Notes under the pieces: model-generated
Told to the model about the DNA's origin: nothing
Databases searched by the model: none
The model's input: only the letters and a program-made list of their open reading frames with translations
Shown here: positions 27,978 through 36,124 of the stretch, one piece after another
Layout of the letters: every line of letters starts with the position of its first letter
Numbering within the stretch: position 1 is the stretch's first letter
Source: Thalassobacillus pellis
Lineage (GTDB): Bacteria > Bacillota > Bacilli > Bacillales > Halobacillaceae
NCBI RefSeq assembly: GCF_016908295.1
Contig: NZ_JAFBDO010000003.1
Location: 248,001 to 312,000, forward strand
Direction: 5' to 3'
DNA: 64,000 nt
Program-made: the position numbers and the translations under genes

Positions 27978-28319
27978 TCATAACGAAGCTGGATCCAATT
28001 CTTCACTTTCCACAACAATCGCAGTCATCCCGTGTTCCGAAGTTGTTTCATGCCATTCTCCTTGTTCCCAGAATACAGCGTCACCTGCTTTGACAGTGAC
28101 TTTGCTATTCTCTTTACCTGAGACCGTCCCTTCCCCATTCACTACTAACAGCAGCTGTGGTACAACGGCTTCATGATAGCCGATATTTCCCCCTGCATCC
28201 AAGTGCATGCCACTGATAAAAGCAGGTGTTTTTGTTTTCACAATTTTAGACAGTATGAAATTAGAATCAAATTTCGTAATTCGTTGCCCAGCTTCTTTAT
28301 CAAAACGAAATATATGCAT
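27978..28319 (-). CDS. Single-domain cupin protein
   Basis: 113 aa. Small cupin with 'GNIGYHEAVVPQLLLVVNGEGTV' (first cupin motif, with H and E) and 'VKAGDAVFWEQGEWHETTSEHGMTAIV' (second motif). Probably binds a metal; function unknown. ATG at 28319 used because AAAAAAGGATGG lies just upstream; an ATG at 28328 overlaps that site. Confidence 0.82.
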   Translation of the reverse strand: MHIFRFDKEAGQRITKFDSNFILSKIVKTKTPAFISGMHLDAGGNIGYHEAVVPQLLLVVNGEGTVSGKENSKVTVKAGDAVFWEQGEWHETTSEHGMTAIVVESEELDPASL

Positions 28320-28364
28320 AATGACCATCCTTTTTTAAAATTATAGCCCTGTTGTTGCTCCTTT

Positions 28365-28826
28365 TTACACTTCTCGAAATGCGAATTCACTTCTTTTACT
28401 AAAGCCCTGACGTTCATAAAACTTCTTAGCTGCTTCGTTTTCATTCCAATAATCCAATTCAATCAACGTGATTCCTTTAGCCTCGGCAATTTTATAAATT
28501 TTTTCCATTAACTGCATGCCATACCCTTTATTCTATTCAGATTCCTTAATGCTGAGCTGGTGGATATAAACGGACTGATAAGGTTTTTTAAAAGGACTTT
28601 CAGGATAATCCCTTATTTCTATCCAGGCATAACCAATCGCGTGCTGCCCCTCCTTCTGTAATAGAAATATGTAGTTTTCATTATGGACAAGCGGCTGGAA
28701 AAAAGTCTTCATTTTTTCAAAATCATAAGGTTTGAAAAGGTCAGGATAAAGATTGTAATGCAAATCATGTACATACTTGTTTAATTCGGCAATGAGCTGA
28801 TAATCTCTGGTTTCCATTACTTCCAT
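28365..28826 (-). pseudogene. GNAT acetyltransferase with in-frame TAG
   Basis: Starts at ATG 28826 after GGAGGGG. The first 97 codons ('MEVMETRDYQLIAEL...VYIHQLSIKESE') end at TAG (28535-28533), but the same frame continues without further stops as 'NKGYGMQLMEKIYKIAEAKG...FYERQGFSKRSEF' to TAA at 28365, giving 153 codons. The part after the TAG holds the GNAT cofactor loop, so the 97-residue product alone could not bind acetyl-CoA. One base substitution would restore the gene. Confidence 0.85.
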
Positions 28827-28842
28827 AAGACACCCCTCCGTA

Positions 28843-29427
28843 TCAATCTCCCTTTAGGATTATATCTGCATTTTCTTTAGGTGCTATTTTTGTTAAATAA
28901 TAATTTTCTGCTCTCCAATACCTGTGTTCTAGCTTTTCTAAATCGTGCTGATTGTTTACTTTTTCCCGTGAATACCGTATATCTTTAGAGCAATCCAAAT
29001 ACATCACATAATCGAAATATTTCCGCCATACGCTGCGCTGCAGAAACACCCCTTCAATAATTATAAGGCAAGGGTCCGGCAACTTTATATTCTTCCATTG
29101 ATGATAATCTTCTTTATTGTTGTAAAAGGGAAGATACAGCTCTTTGCCACTTTTAAGCTTTTTAAAGAAATTTTCGGTGAGCCAATCGATATCCCATTGA
29201 AGGTAATAATATTCATACCAGGATTCATAACCGGTATGATAACGTTTGTCACGTTCAACAATATGTTCGTCGATGTGAAATGCGTAATAGGGAGTGCTGT
29301 CTCCCAGGTGATCACACAACTTTTTTGTGAACGTAGTTTTGCCTGCCCTGCTTAAGCCATCGATACCTAAGATGAAGCGATTTTCACCAGGTGGATTTAT
29401 ACTTGATAATAATTTGGAGAAATTCAT
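28843..29427 (-). CDS. P-loop kinase, uridine kinase-like
   Basis: 194 aa. P-loop 'GIDGLSRAGKTT' (about 21-32), 'FHIDEHIVERDKRYHTGYESWYEYYYLQWDIDWL' resembling the nucleoside kinase lid, and 'IIIEGVFLQRSVWRKYFDYVMYLDC' the Walker-B-like strand. Likely phosphorylates a nucleoside or similar small molecule; no precise substrate. A hairpin in the leader covers the ribosome site (next entry). Downstream of it on the same strand lies the interrupted GNAT, 16 bases away. Confidence 0.75.
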   Translation of the reverse strand: MNFSKLLSSINPPGENRFILGIDGLSRAGKTTFTKKLCDHLGDSTPYYAFHIDEHIVERDKRYHTGYESWYEYYYLQWDIDWLTENFFKKLKSGKELYLPFYNNKEDYHQWKNIKLPDPCLIIIEGVFLQRSVWRKYFDYVMYLDCSKDIRYSREKVNNQHDLEKLEHRYWRAENYYLTKIAPKENADIILKGD

Positions 29428-29428
29428 A

Positions 29429-29455
29429 AAACCATCCTTCCTAAGGATGGTTTTA
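29429..29455 (-). promoter_or_regulatory. Leader hairpin covering the ribosome site of the kinase gene
   Basis: AAAACCATCCTT and AAGGATGGTTTT flank a 3-base loop directly before the minus-strand ATG at 29427. The AAGGATGG arm is the only plausible ribosome site, so the stem would hide it. Could alternatively be a terminator stem. Confidence 0.55.
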
Positions 29456-29507
29456 TTCTAGCATAATTCCCCATTTGTATATCAGCAGGAATTTTTCAGA
29501 TCCAATA

Positions 29508-29540
29508 AAAAAACTGCCCCTGTTAACGAGGCAGTTCTTC
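29508..29540 (-). terminator. Terminator of the DUF3243 gene
   Basis: On the minus strand AACTGCC, a loop, GGCAGTT and a run of seven T follow the stop at 29551. Confidence 0.85.
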
Positions 29541-29550
29541 TAACGAAAGG

Positions 29551-29862
29551 TTATTTGTTTGTTTCATCGGCAAGTTTGACTAGTACATGGGCGACATGTT
29601 TTCGTTCATCTTCGTTTGCTGCATTCCACATTTCGTTCAGCAGTTTTTCTTCGCGATTGCGTGGTTCTTCATGTTCTGCGAGGTAGTCTGCGACCCGCTT
29701 GGCATTCTTTGTCAGTGCTTCTTCACTCAGTCCCATTTTTTCGCCCTTTTCCACTTTATCCCCCAGATAGTCACGGAATTGGGAGAAGCTCGCCATAATT
29801 TCGTCCTTTTTCTCTTCAGTTAATTCCTTCACTTGTTTTTCTGGTTCACGATTGTTAGCCAT
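29551..29862 (-). CDS. DUF3243 family protein (YmfJ-like)
   Basis: 103 aa, charged, all-helical. 'FSQFRDYLGDKVEKGEKMGLSEEALTKNAKRVADYLAEHEEPRNREEKLLNEMWNAANEDERKHVAHVLVKLA' covers the DUF3243 domain, recognisable from YmfJ of B. subtilis, with an N-terminal 25-residue extension. Function unknown. AGGAGGTA precedes the ATG. Confidence 0.85.
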   Translation of the reverse strand: MANNREPEKQVKELTEEKKDEIMASFSQFRDYLGDKVEKGEKMGLSEEALTKNAKRVADYLAEHEEPRNREEKLLNEMWNAANEDERKHVAHVLVKLADETNK

Positions 29863-30082
29863 TTGTACATACCTCCTAGCAATTTTTGCGGAAGGACATA
29901 TATCGAAAACGAATCAACCGTTATGGTTCATGAATTACTTGGCTCATGTCCAGCTCTAATGTCCGGATCATTTCCACCCGACAATGAATAAATTGTCGAT
30001 GTCCAACGCTATAGTATCCCTATTGCCAATATCATGGAAAAGTAAACCAATAACAGCACATCAAGTATGCAACATTATTCTG
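29863..30082. other. Intergenic region, no feature seen
   Basis: About 220 bases between the DUF3243 start and the stop of the BASS gene, both on the minus strand. It must hold the DUF3243 promoter. No convincing ORF, hairpin with T tract or repeat found. Confidence 0.5.
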
Positions 30083-31039
30083 TCAAGTCATTTCAGGTGT
30101 AGGTTCAAGGTAGTACTTCGTCAGTATACTGCCGGTAAAAGAGGCAAGAACCTGCTGGAACAGCATGCATACAATTACCGGAACTGCTACAGCAGCAGGA
30201 AAGTATGTGATGGCAATGACAGCCCCTCCGCTTATATTCCGCATGCCACTGTTGAAAGTCAAGGAAACGACAGTTCCTTGATCCATCTTCATGAATTTCC
30301 CGAAAAAGAATCCGATGAAGTAGGCTACAATAGCCAGGGAAAATACAGTTACTGCAATTGCAGTCATTTTTAAGTCGAAATTTTTGAAGTAGGGGGCGAC
30401 AGCCGAACTATTGATTGCCACCACCGTACCAATTCCGATCTTGGTAAACGGGGCGAGGTTCGCTTCTAGGGTGCGTGTCACTTCTTTTTTTGCGAATTGA
30501 TTGACCAGCATGCCAAGGAGTGAAGGAATGACAATCATCCATATCAGTCCATTCATAATGTCCAGCACATTCATTTCAATGGAATTTCCAACTAAGAACT
30601 TTAATACAAAAGGAACGACTAAAGGAGAAAGAAGGGTGTCCAATAGAATAATAGACAACGTCAAAACAACATTTCCTTTATAAATAGCTGCCCATATTAA
30701 ACTGGTGATTCCAGTAGGTATGAGAAATGACAGAATGAGACCGATGACGGTGTTCATGTCGTCTGGAAAAATGATAAGCCCCGTACCATAAGCGATCAGA
30801 GGCATAATAATATGTAAAATAACAAGGCAGAGCACGATCGAAAGTGGGTTGCGCAGTACATTTTTTAAATTATGAAAATTAGATCCTAGGCTGCCTGAAA
30901 AGGTCATGAATGCGAAAATCCATGGGACAAGAAAAACGAAAAATTCAAGCATGTCTGAGAAAATAACACCGATAACCACAGCGGTTGGTGTAATATACGG
31001 CATCAGCTTTTGGAGAAGCCGATTCATGGTTGGAAGCAT
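30083..31039 (-). CDS. Bile acid:sodium symporter (BASS) family transporter
   Basis: 318 aa, about ten membrane segments. 'TFSGSLGSNFHNLKNVLRNP', 'FLIPTGITSLIWAAIYKGNVVLTLSIILLDTLLSP' and 'LTFNSGMRNISGGAVIAITYFP' are the characteristic BASS repeats with sodium-site polar residues. Bacterial members carry organic anions such as pantothenate or keto acids; the substrate is not deducible. AAAGGAG lies 9 bases before the ATG. Confidence 0.88.
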   Translation of the reverse strand: MLPTMNRLLQKLMPYITPTAVVIGVIFSDMLEFFVFLVPWIFAFMTFSGSLGSNFHNLKNVLRNPLSIVLCLVILHIIMPLIAYGTGLIIFPDDMNTVIGLILSFLIPTGITSLIWAAIYKGNVVLTLSIILLDTLLSPLVVPFVLKFLVGNSIEMNVLDIMNGLIWMIVIPSLLGMLVNQFAKKEVTRTLEANLAPFTKIGIGTVVAINSSAVAPYFKNFDLKMTAIAVTVFSLAIVAYFIGFFFGKFMKMDQGTVVSLTFNSGMRNISGGAVIAITYFPAAVAVPVIVCMLFQQVLASFTGSILTKYYLEPTPEMT

Positions 31040-31125
31040 GAGCTATTGCTCCTTTACAGTACAGTATCTTCTTATGGATTATGAACCTATCCTATTTGAA
31101 AATCAACTGTCAGTGACTGAAAAAA

Positions 31126-31178
31126 TAAAGTTGCTCCCCTCCTGATTTTCCAAGCAGGAAAACAAAGGGGGAGCAAAC
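31126..31178 (-). terminator. Terminator of the Spo0E-like gene
   Basis: TTGCTCCCC (31131-31139) pairs with GGGGAGCAA (31168-31176), with an inner TTTTCC/GGAAAA stem. On the minus strand CTTTATTTTTT follows, so it terminates the Spo0E-like transcript ahead of the BASS gene, or attenuates readthrough into it. Confidence 0.7.
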
Positions 31179-31235
31179 CTTACCAAAACTGGAGGCATCA
31201 AGAATGAATGGTTAGCATATTTACCCCCTCTTGCT

Positions 31236-31403
31236 TCATTCATTGGAATTTTTCAGCGCCCATAGCTCATTGAGCAGCTGATCCAATTTCTGAGAAATAA
31301 TTACTAACCGGGGGTCACCTGGGTTTTCCAGGTAGGTCTGGTACATATGTTGCCGCATATCTTCTATACGGCGTTCTAAATCCTTGATTCCATCACTTTT
31401 CAA
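31236..31403 (-). CDS. Spo0E-like aspartyl-phosphate phosphatase
   Basis: 55 aa. Contains the family signature S-Q-K-L-D-x-L-L (residues about 38-45) within two helices. Spo0E-type proteins dephosphorylate Spo0A~P and delay sporulation. The TTG at 31403 is chosen because GGAGG lies 7 bases upstream and the length then matches the family; an upstream start at 31457 has no support. Implies a spore-former. Confidence 0.85.
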   Translation of the reverse strand: MKSDGIKDLERRIEDMRQHMYQTYLENPGDPRLVIISQKLDQLLNELWALKNSNE

Positions 31404-31635
31404 GGTGACACCTCCATACAAAAGATATACCCTGCTGAAATAAATATTACTCGACAAGATTCTTCAAGCTAAGGTATTTTTTAGCATGTCATTCTCTTCA
31501 GGTGAAAAATTTGTAATAAATTTATTTAAATACATGGAATGGTAGAAAAGAGTAAGCCATGAAAACAGGCATGCTAGGAATTTAAAATTCTTCGGAGTTC
31601 AAGGTTGCATTTTCAGAAAAAGCGGTTTACACTTA

Positions 31636-31670
31636 TTATCGAAAATCGATATTGAATTCCGATATCGAAA
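31636..31670 (+). promoter_or_regulatory. Candidate PadR operator
   Basis: CGATAT (31647-31652) and ATATCG (31662-31667) form an inverted pair, and the motif TATCGAAAA occurs twice. Lies about 20 bases before the padR start. Likely autoregulatory site. Confidence 0.5.
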
Positions 31671-31685
31671 AAGGAGGTTCCGCTT

Positions 31686-31991
31686 TTGGATAATAAAGTA
31701 TTGAGAAAGTTATTTCTAGGGTTCATTCAAATCCATATTTTACACCATGCCAAAGAAGAGGCGATATACGGTTCCTGGATGCTCGAGGAACTGTATGAAC
31801 ATGGCTATGATATCAGTCCAGGAACGTTGTACCCGATTCTTCACAATATGGAAGTGGACGGCCTTTTGGAAAAAGAAGAAGTGAATGTAAGCGGGAAGAT
31901 CAGGAAATATTACCGCACTACAACCAAAGGTGATACCATCCTTGAGGAAGCGAGAGAGAAAGCCTATGAACTATTCAAGGAAATCAAGTAA
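31686..31991 (+). CDS. PadR-family transcriptional regulator
   Basis: 101 aa. Winged helix: 'YGSWMLEELYEHGYDISPGTLYPILHNMEVDGLLEKEEV...RKYYRTTTKGDTIL' is the PadR core (about 27-80). A single short C-terminal helix marks subfamily 2. TTG start with AAAGGAGG 8 bases upstream. Sits 15 bases before chrA, so it probably controls it. Confidence 0.9.
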   Translation: MDNKVLRKLFLGFIQIHILHHAKEEAIYGSWMLEELYEHGYDISPGTLYPILHNMEVDGLLEKEEVNVSGKIRKYYRTTTKGDTILEEAREKAYELFKEIK

Positions 31992-32006
31992 CAGGGAGGG
32001 AACGAT

Positions 32007-33188
32007 GTGAAGAAATCAAATAGACTTTTAGAAATATTAGCCTCCTCCACGAAACTCGGTCTCACTTCATTTGGAGGGCTTGTTGCCCATCTGGCCTACT
32101 TCAAGGACGAATATATCGATCGAAGAAAGTGGCTGGATGAAAAAACTTATGCCGATATCATTGCGTTGTGTCAATTCCTGCCTGGTCCAGCCAGCAGTCA
32201 GGTTGGCATTGCAATCGGAATGATGAGAGGTGGATTGCTGGGAGGGCTTATTTCCTGGCTTGGATTTACATTGCCGTCTGTATTAGTGCTTGTCATTTTT
32301 GCCTTGCTTTATCAGACGTTCACCCTCGGTGATGCAGGCTTCATTCACAGCTTGAAAGTGGTTGCCGCGGCAGTTGTCCTTCATGCCTTAATCGGTCTGG
32401 GTAAAAAACTTACACCGGACAAGATGCGTCTTGCCATTGCTATTGTGGCCGCAACGATTATGTTATTGTATCCATCCGCCTGGATGCAGATTATCATTAT
32501 TCTTGCTGCAGGGCTATTTGGTTTAAAAGCCTTTCGGAGTAAAGCAACACCTAATGTACAGCCGCTCGATGTGAGTATCTCTAAAAAGCTGGGTTTCGCC
32601 TCTCTTGGAATTCTTATATTTACACTGATCGTGTTGCCGATTATAGCAAGAAGCACTGACAACATCTTCATCAATATTTTCGATGTATTTTTCCGAGTAG
32701 GCTCCCTGGTTTTCGGCGGGGGACACGTAGTTTTACCGATGCTTGAACGGGAAGTCGTTCCCCAAGGGTGGCTGACTCTCGATGAATTCCTGGCAGGGTA
32801 CGGAATGGCACAGGCTGTTCCAGGGCCGCTGTTCACATTCTCCAGTTATTTAGGAACGATGATCGAGGGAGTTGGTGGAGCTGTAGTTGCTACAATAGGA
32901 ATATTTCTGCCTTCCTTTTTGTTGATTATAGCTGCATTGCCGTTTTTAAACGAACTGCGTCAGAAGGCTACTTTTCAGGGAATACTTATGGGTGTCAATG
33001 CAAGTGTGGTCGGAATCCTGCTTGCTGCCTTCTATGATCCGGTCATAAAAAGCTCGATTTTCGATGCATCCGATTTCGCACTGGGTGCCATCTTGTTTGC
33101 ACTCCTTAATATCTGGAAAGTACCAGCCTGGATGATTGTAATCCTGGGTGTGATTGGCGGATATGTATTCAGTTTTCTTGGCAGGTAA
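32007..33188 (+). CDS. chrA: Chromate transporter, two-domain
   Basis: 393 aa with two CHR domains: the N-terminal half has 'GLTSFGGLVAHLAYFKDEYID' and 'CQFLPGPASSQVGIAIG', the C-terminal half 'GSLVFGGGHVVLPMLEREVV' and 'YGMAQAVPGPLFTFSSYLG'. Long-chain ChrA exports chromate; short function evidence only by family. GTG start after GGGAGGGAACGAT. Forms a pair with padR. Confidence 0.92.
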   Translation: MKKSNRLLEILASSTKLGLTSFGGLVAHLAYFKDEYIDRRKWLDEKTYADIIALCQFLPGPASSQVGIAIGMMRGGLLGGLISWLGFTLPSVLVLVIFALLYQTFTLGDAGFIHSLKVVAAAVVLHALIGLGKKLTPDKMRLAIAIVAATIMLLYPSAWMQIIIILAAGLFGLKAFRSKATPNVQPLDVSISKKLGFASLGILIFTLIVLPIIARSTDNIFINIFDVFFRVGSLVFGGGHVVLPMLEREVVPQGWLTLDEFLAGYGMAQAVPGPLFTFSSYLGTMIEGVGGAVVATIGIFLPSFLLIIAALPFLNELRQKATFQGILMGVNASVVGILLAAFYDPVIKSSIFDASDFALGAILFALLNIWKVPAWMIVILGVIGGYVFSFLGR

Positions 33189-33192
33189 AAAA

Positions 33193-33240
33193 CTGCAGTC
33201 TGGGCTTCATGTATTATACCCAGACTGCAGCTTTTCTTTT
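33193..33240 (+). terminator. Terminator of chrA
   Basis: CTGCAGTCTGGG (33193-33204) and CCCAGACTGCAG (33219-33230) form a perfect 12-bp stem with CTTTTCTTTT following. Confidence 0.88.
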
Positions 33241-33249
33241 ATGGATGCT

Positions 33250-33426
33250 TTATTTAACTAGCTCGATTCTTTCGATGGACCATTCAGTATCGGGTTGAGA
33301 CTGCATCTTAAGCAATTTGACCATATGTTCAGCTTCTTCTCTTTCCTCAAAAACCTTCATAAAGTGACTGCTTGATGCTTTTAAAACGGATTCTTTCTCA
33401 TTTTGTCGGCAGATGATTCGGTACAT
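33250..33426 (-). CDS. Short hypothetical protein, 58 aa
   Basis: Frame from ATG at 33426 (MYRIICRQNEKESVLKASS...) to TAA at 33250. Charged, probably helical, no membrane segment. The upstream GGAATG is a weak ribosome site, so translation is uncertain. Codon use resembles the neighbours. Not recognised. Confidence 0.45.
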   Translation of the reverse strand: MYRIICRQNEKESVLKASSSHFMKVFEEREEAEHMVKLLKMQSQPDTEWSIERIELVK

Positions 33427-33544
33427 TGAAAATCATTCCGTTCGCAGAGTCATTTATTTATTAACAATTATCTCACGAACCAAAGGGAATTCCCATTACT
33501 GATGTGTTTCTTTTATTTTACAATATTATGAAATACAAAAAGAG

Positions 33545-33597
33545 CACCCCGGGAGAACCAGTTAATGGAAATTCTATTAACTGGTTCTCCCGGGGTG
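33545..33597 (-). terminator. Long hairpin terminator of the Pho/Tat operon
   Basis: 22-bp perfect arms (33545-33566 and 33576-33597) with core CACCCCGGGAGAACC and a 9-base loop, 12 bases past the tatA stop; CTCTTTTTG follows on the minus strand. The core CCCCGGGAGAA is shared with the hairpin at 36052. Confidence 0.85.
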
Positions 33598-33608
33598 TGG
33601 TTGTTTGG

Positions 33609-33806
33609 TTATTTATCTACTGCTTTCAGCTTCTTTTTCTCTTCTTTATCTGTATCATCGCTAACCAGATCACTGGTCGCGGATTTGAATTCTTTCAAAG
33701 TACTGCCAGCAGCCCTCCCGATTTCCGGCAGTTTAGATGGCCCGAAAATAATCAAAGCAATAACTAATAGAAGAATCAAACCTGGAATTCCGATATTCGT
33801 TAACAT
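33609..33806 (-). CDS. tatA: Twin-arginine translocase subunit TatA
   Basis: 65 aa. Short N-terminal membrane helix (about 4-20, '[21 protein letters not shown]') with the conserved F-G-P-x-K-L turn, amphipathic helix '[18 protein letters not shown]', acidic/lysine tail. Forms the Tat pore with TatC. AGGAGG 8 bases before ATG. Last gene of phoD-tatC-phoX-tatA, transcribed with the exported substrates. Confidence 0.94.
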   Translation of the reverse strand: MLTNIGIPGLILLLVIALIIFGPSKLPEIGRAAGSTLKEFKSATSDLVSDDTDKEEKKKLKAVDK

Positions 33807-33825
33807 TCTATCAACCTCCTGAAGT

Positions 33826-35265
33826 TTATTTCTTTATTGGCATTCCGTGACGTTCAAAGGCAGCAACTTCCAGTTCAGAGATTCCTTGCAGTTCCGCATA
33901 AATAGATATATTCTCCGAAACCTTAGGTGCATATTGTTCTGGTGGAGCAGCGTGGCCCATTTGTCTTCTGCGGCCGGCATTTTTTCTGGCAAAAGGACCC
34001 CAGATAGCAAAGGTGATGCCTGGTGTCTGGATGTTTACAAAGAAAGTATCTCCCTGATGTGAAAAGGTCGGTCCGGCGAGTTCGGAATCATTGAGCTTGT
34101 TTTCAGCGAATAGATAAGTCTCACCTTCTGGCGTCATACCGATGATACGATCGACTCCGCCACCATCTTCTGCAATCCAGAGGTCACCCCAAGGGGTGAT
34201 ACAAATATTATCCGGCATCTCTAAATCATTGGAGGAGGTAGATTCATAGAAAAGCTCCAGTGTGTTGGTCGCCGGAATATAACGGTAAACGCGTCCATTA
34301 TTTTTGTCACCGGCAGAAGTGTCATCAAACCAGAATACGCCACCTTCAAAATACGCCCCTTCCAGCCTGCTGAACTGGATACAGTTTTTCCTTCCGGCGT
34401 CAAGTGTAGGTTTTTCTGGATCAACATCCTTCCAAATAATGCCGAACTGTTTACCTGTATAAAAATCACTCATGCTGTCTTTGCTCATTTCTTCCATGGC
34501 TGCAGCCTGAAGCTTACCACCTTTTTGAAGTGCGCCGACACGCTGGCTACGGTCATTCGGAAGGAAGCGGTACAGGTAGCTAGGACCGGCATCTTCCGTC
34601 AAATAAACAATCCCTGTTTCTGGATCAACTGCTGTTGCTTCGTGGGAAAAAGCACCCATTTCCCGGATTGGTGTTGCGGAAATTTTATTTTCCGGGTCAG
34701 CAGGATCGACTTCAAAGACATACCCGTGTCCTTCTTCGAGTGTTTCCTCACAGGTAAGCCAGGTTCCCCATGGTGTTGCGCCGCCAGCACAGTTACGAAT
34801 GGTTCCGGAAGAAGAAACATATTCTTTGGATACTTTCCGATTGTTATCGACTACTAGTGCTGTAGTTCCCCCGGTATGTTCCTTCTGGTAAGGGTTACGT
34901 CCAATCACCGGGTATTTCGTATTCCCGCTCAATTCATGATTCCGTACGAGTACGGTGGAATTTTTCGGCCCTGGAAATGCAGCCATACCATCGAACTTTG
35001 CAGGTACTGGCCTCCCATCAGAAAGCTTGCCGCCTTCTTCCGAAATGATCCGGTATTGAAACCCGCGGGGAAGATCCATGATTCCTCCAGGATCTTTCAC
35101 AAGTGGTCCATACCCGCCAAAAGCACGCTTGGAGTTTTTCGGGGAAGCCAGTGCTTTGCTGTCACTGAAGGAAAAGAGTCCTGTAGACCCTAATGCAATT
35201 GCTGCTGTACTCATACCGCCAACCTTTAAAAAATCGCGGCGGTTTAAATGCTTGTTTTCAGCCAT
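33826..35265 (-). CDS. phoX: PhoX-type alkaline phosphatase (DUF839), Tat-exported
   Basis: 479 aa. Tat signal at the N-terminus: '[10 protein letters not shown]' (about 8-17) then a hydrophobic stretch ending 'KALA'. The mature part matches DUF839: '[21 protein letters not shown]', '[22 protein letters not shown]', '[20 protein letters not shown]'. PhoX enzymes are calcium/iron phosphatases used in phosphate starvation. The first residues and AAGGAGGG fit an ATG at 35265. Confidence 0.9.
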   Translation of the reverse strand: MAENKHLNRRDFLKVGGMSTAAIALGSTGLFSFSDSKALASPKNSKRAFGGYGPLVKDPGGIMDLPRGFQYRIISEEGGKLSDGRPVPAKFDGMAAFPGPKNSTVLVRNHELSGNTKYPVIGRNPYQKEHTGGTTALVVDNNRKVSKEYVSSSGTIRNCAGGATPWGTWLTCEETLEEGHGYVFEVDPADPENKISATPIREMGAFSHEATAVDPETGIVYLTEDAGPSYLYRFLPNDRSQRVGALQKGGKLQAAAMEEMSKDSMSDFYTGKQFGIIWKDVDPEKPTLDAGRKNCIQFSRLEGAYFEGGVFWFDDTSAGDKNNGRVYRYIPATNTLELFYESTSSNDLEMPDNICITPWGDLWIAEDGGGVDRIIGMTPEGETYLFAENKLNDSELAGPTFSHQGDTFFVNIQTPGITFAIWGPFARKNAGRRRQMGHAAPPEQYAPKVSENISIYAELQGISELEVAAFERHGMPIKK

Positions 35266-35297
35266 TTAAATCCCTCCTTAGAGTGTTTAGTTATAAA

Positions 35298-36035
35298 TCA
35301 AGCCACGGATTGCGGGGCTGTTTCACTTTGCTTCAAACGTTTTTTATATACGACATTCGACAGGCTGATACTGATTTCATATAAGACAAGCAGCGGTACA
35401 ATCACCAGGATATCGGAGATGATATCAGGTGGGGTGATCAGTACAGAAACCACTATCAAGGCAAAATAAGCAGCTTTTCTTGCTTTTTTCAGCCGAACCG
35501 GATTCAAAATCCCGAGCCTTGTTAAGAAAAGTACGACAAGAGGCATCTCAAATAATAATCCGAATGGAACAGTCAGGCTGAGCATAAAGCGAAAGTATTT
35601 GTCAGCAGTGAACATCATTTCGAATTGACCTTCTGAAAGAGTAGTCAGGAACCCGAGTACAAATGGAAATAACAGCATGTAACCGAATGTCAATCCGACT
35701 AGAAAAAGCAGGAACAATGCTGGAATAAAACGCAGCGTCACTTTTCGTTCTTCTTTGTTTAACGCTGGTGCTACAAACCGCCATACTTGAAATGCTGCCA
35801 CCGGTATTGTAGCCGCAAGTGCAATCACCGCCGAAATCATCAGGTAAACCCAGAGAATGTCACTTGGCCCAAGCACGGCAAGTTTTGTATCCAAATCCCT
35901 GATCAGCCAGGCATATATCGGCTTTACAAAAATGAATCCACCAATCAAAAAGATTAGAAATGCAACAGCTGTAATGATCAGCCGGTTGCGCAATTCTTCC
36001 AAATGCCCGACAAGCTGAATTTTCCTATCATCCAT
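35298..36035 (-). CDS. tatC: Twin-arginine translocase subunit TatC
   Basis: 245 aa, six membrane segments. 'HLEELRNRLIITAVAFLIFLIGGF' is the TatC N-terminus, 'FVAPALNKEERK' and 'LLFEMPLVVLFLTRLGILNP' the conserved cytosolic loops, and 'LITPPDIISDILVIVPLLVLYEISI' the end. TTAGGAGGA precedes the ATG, right after the hairpin at 36052. Dedicated partner for the Tat-signal enzymes of the operon. Confidence 0.95.
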   Translation of the reverse strand: MDDRKIQLVGHLEELRNRLIITAVAFLIFLIGGFIFVKPIYAWLIRDLDTKLAVLGPSDILWVYLMISAVIALAATIPVAAFQVWRFVAPALNKEERKVTLRFIPALFLLFLVGLTFGYMLLFPFVLGFLTTLSEGQFEMMFTADKYFRFMLSLTVPFGLLFEMPLVVLFLTRLGILNPVRLKKARKAAYFALIVVSVLITPPDIISDILVIVPLLVLYEISISLSNVVYKKRLKQSETAPQSVA

Positions 36036-36051
36036 AACAATCCTCCTAACA

Positions 36052-36103
36052 CCCCGGGAGAAACATATTTTAGGTTAATTACCATTTTCTGTTTCTCCCG
36101 GGG
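36052..36103 (-). repeat. Intercistronic hairpin between phoD and tatC
   Basis: CCCCGGGAGAAACA (36052-36065) and TGTTTCTCCCGGGG (36090-36103), 14-bp perfect arms with a 24-base loop. No T tract on the minus strand before the tatC ribosome site. Shares its core arm with the operon-end hairpin at 33545. Confidence 0.8.
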
Positions 36104-36124
36104 AGAGAACTTCTTGAGGCACCG

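Noticed and set aside
29984-30373. A 129-codon plus-strand frame overlapping the BASS gene.
   Set aside because: Antisense to a clear membrane protein gene, with no ribosome site; typical shadow frame.
31126-31178. Hairpin ahead of the BASS transporter as a possible riboswitch.
   Set aside because: It ends with a T tract just after the Spo0E-like gene, so a simple terminator explains it.
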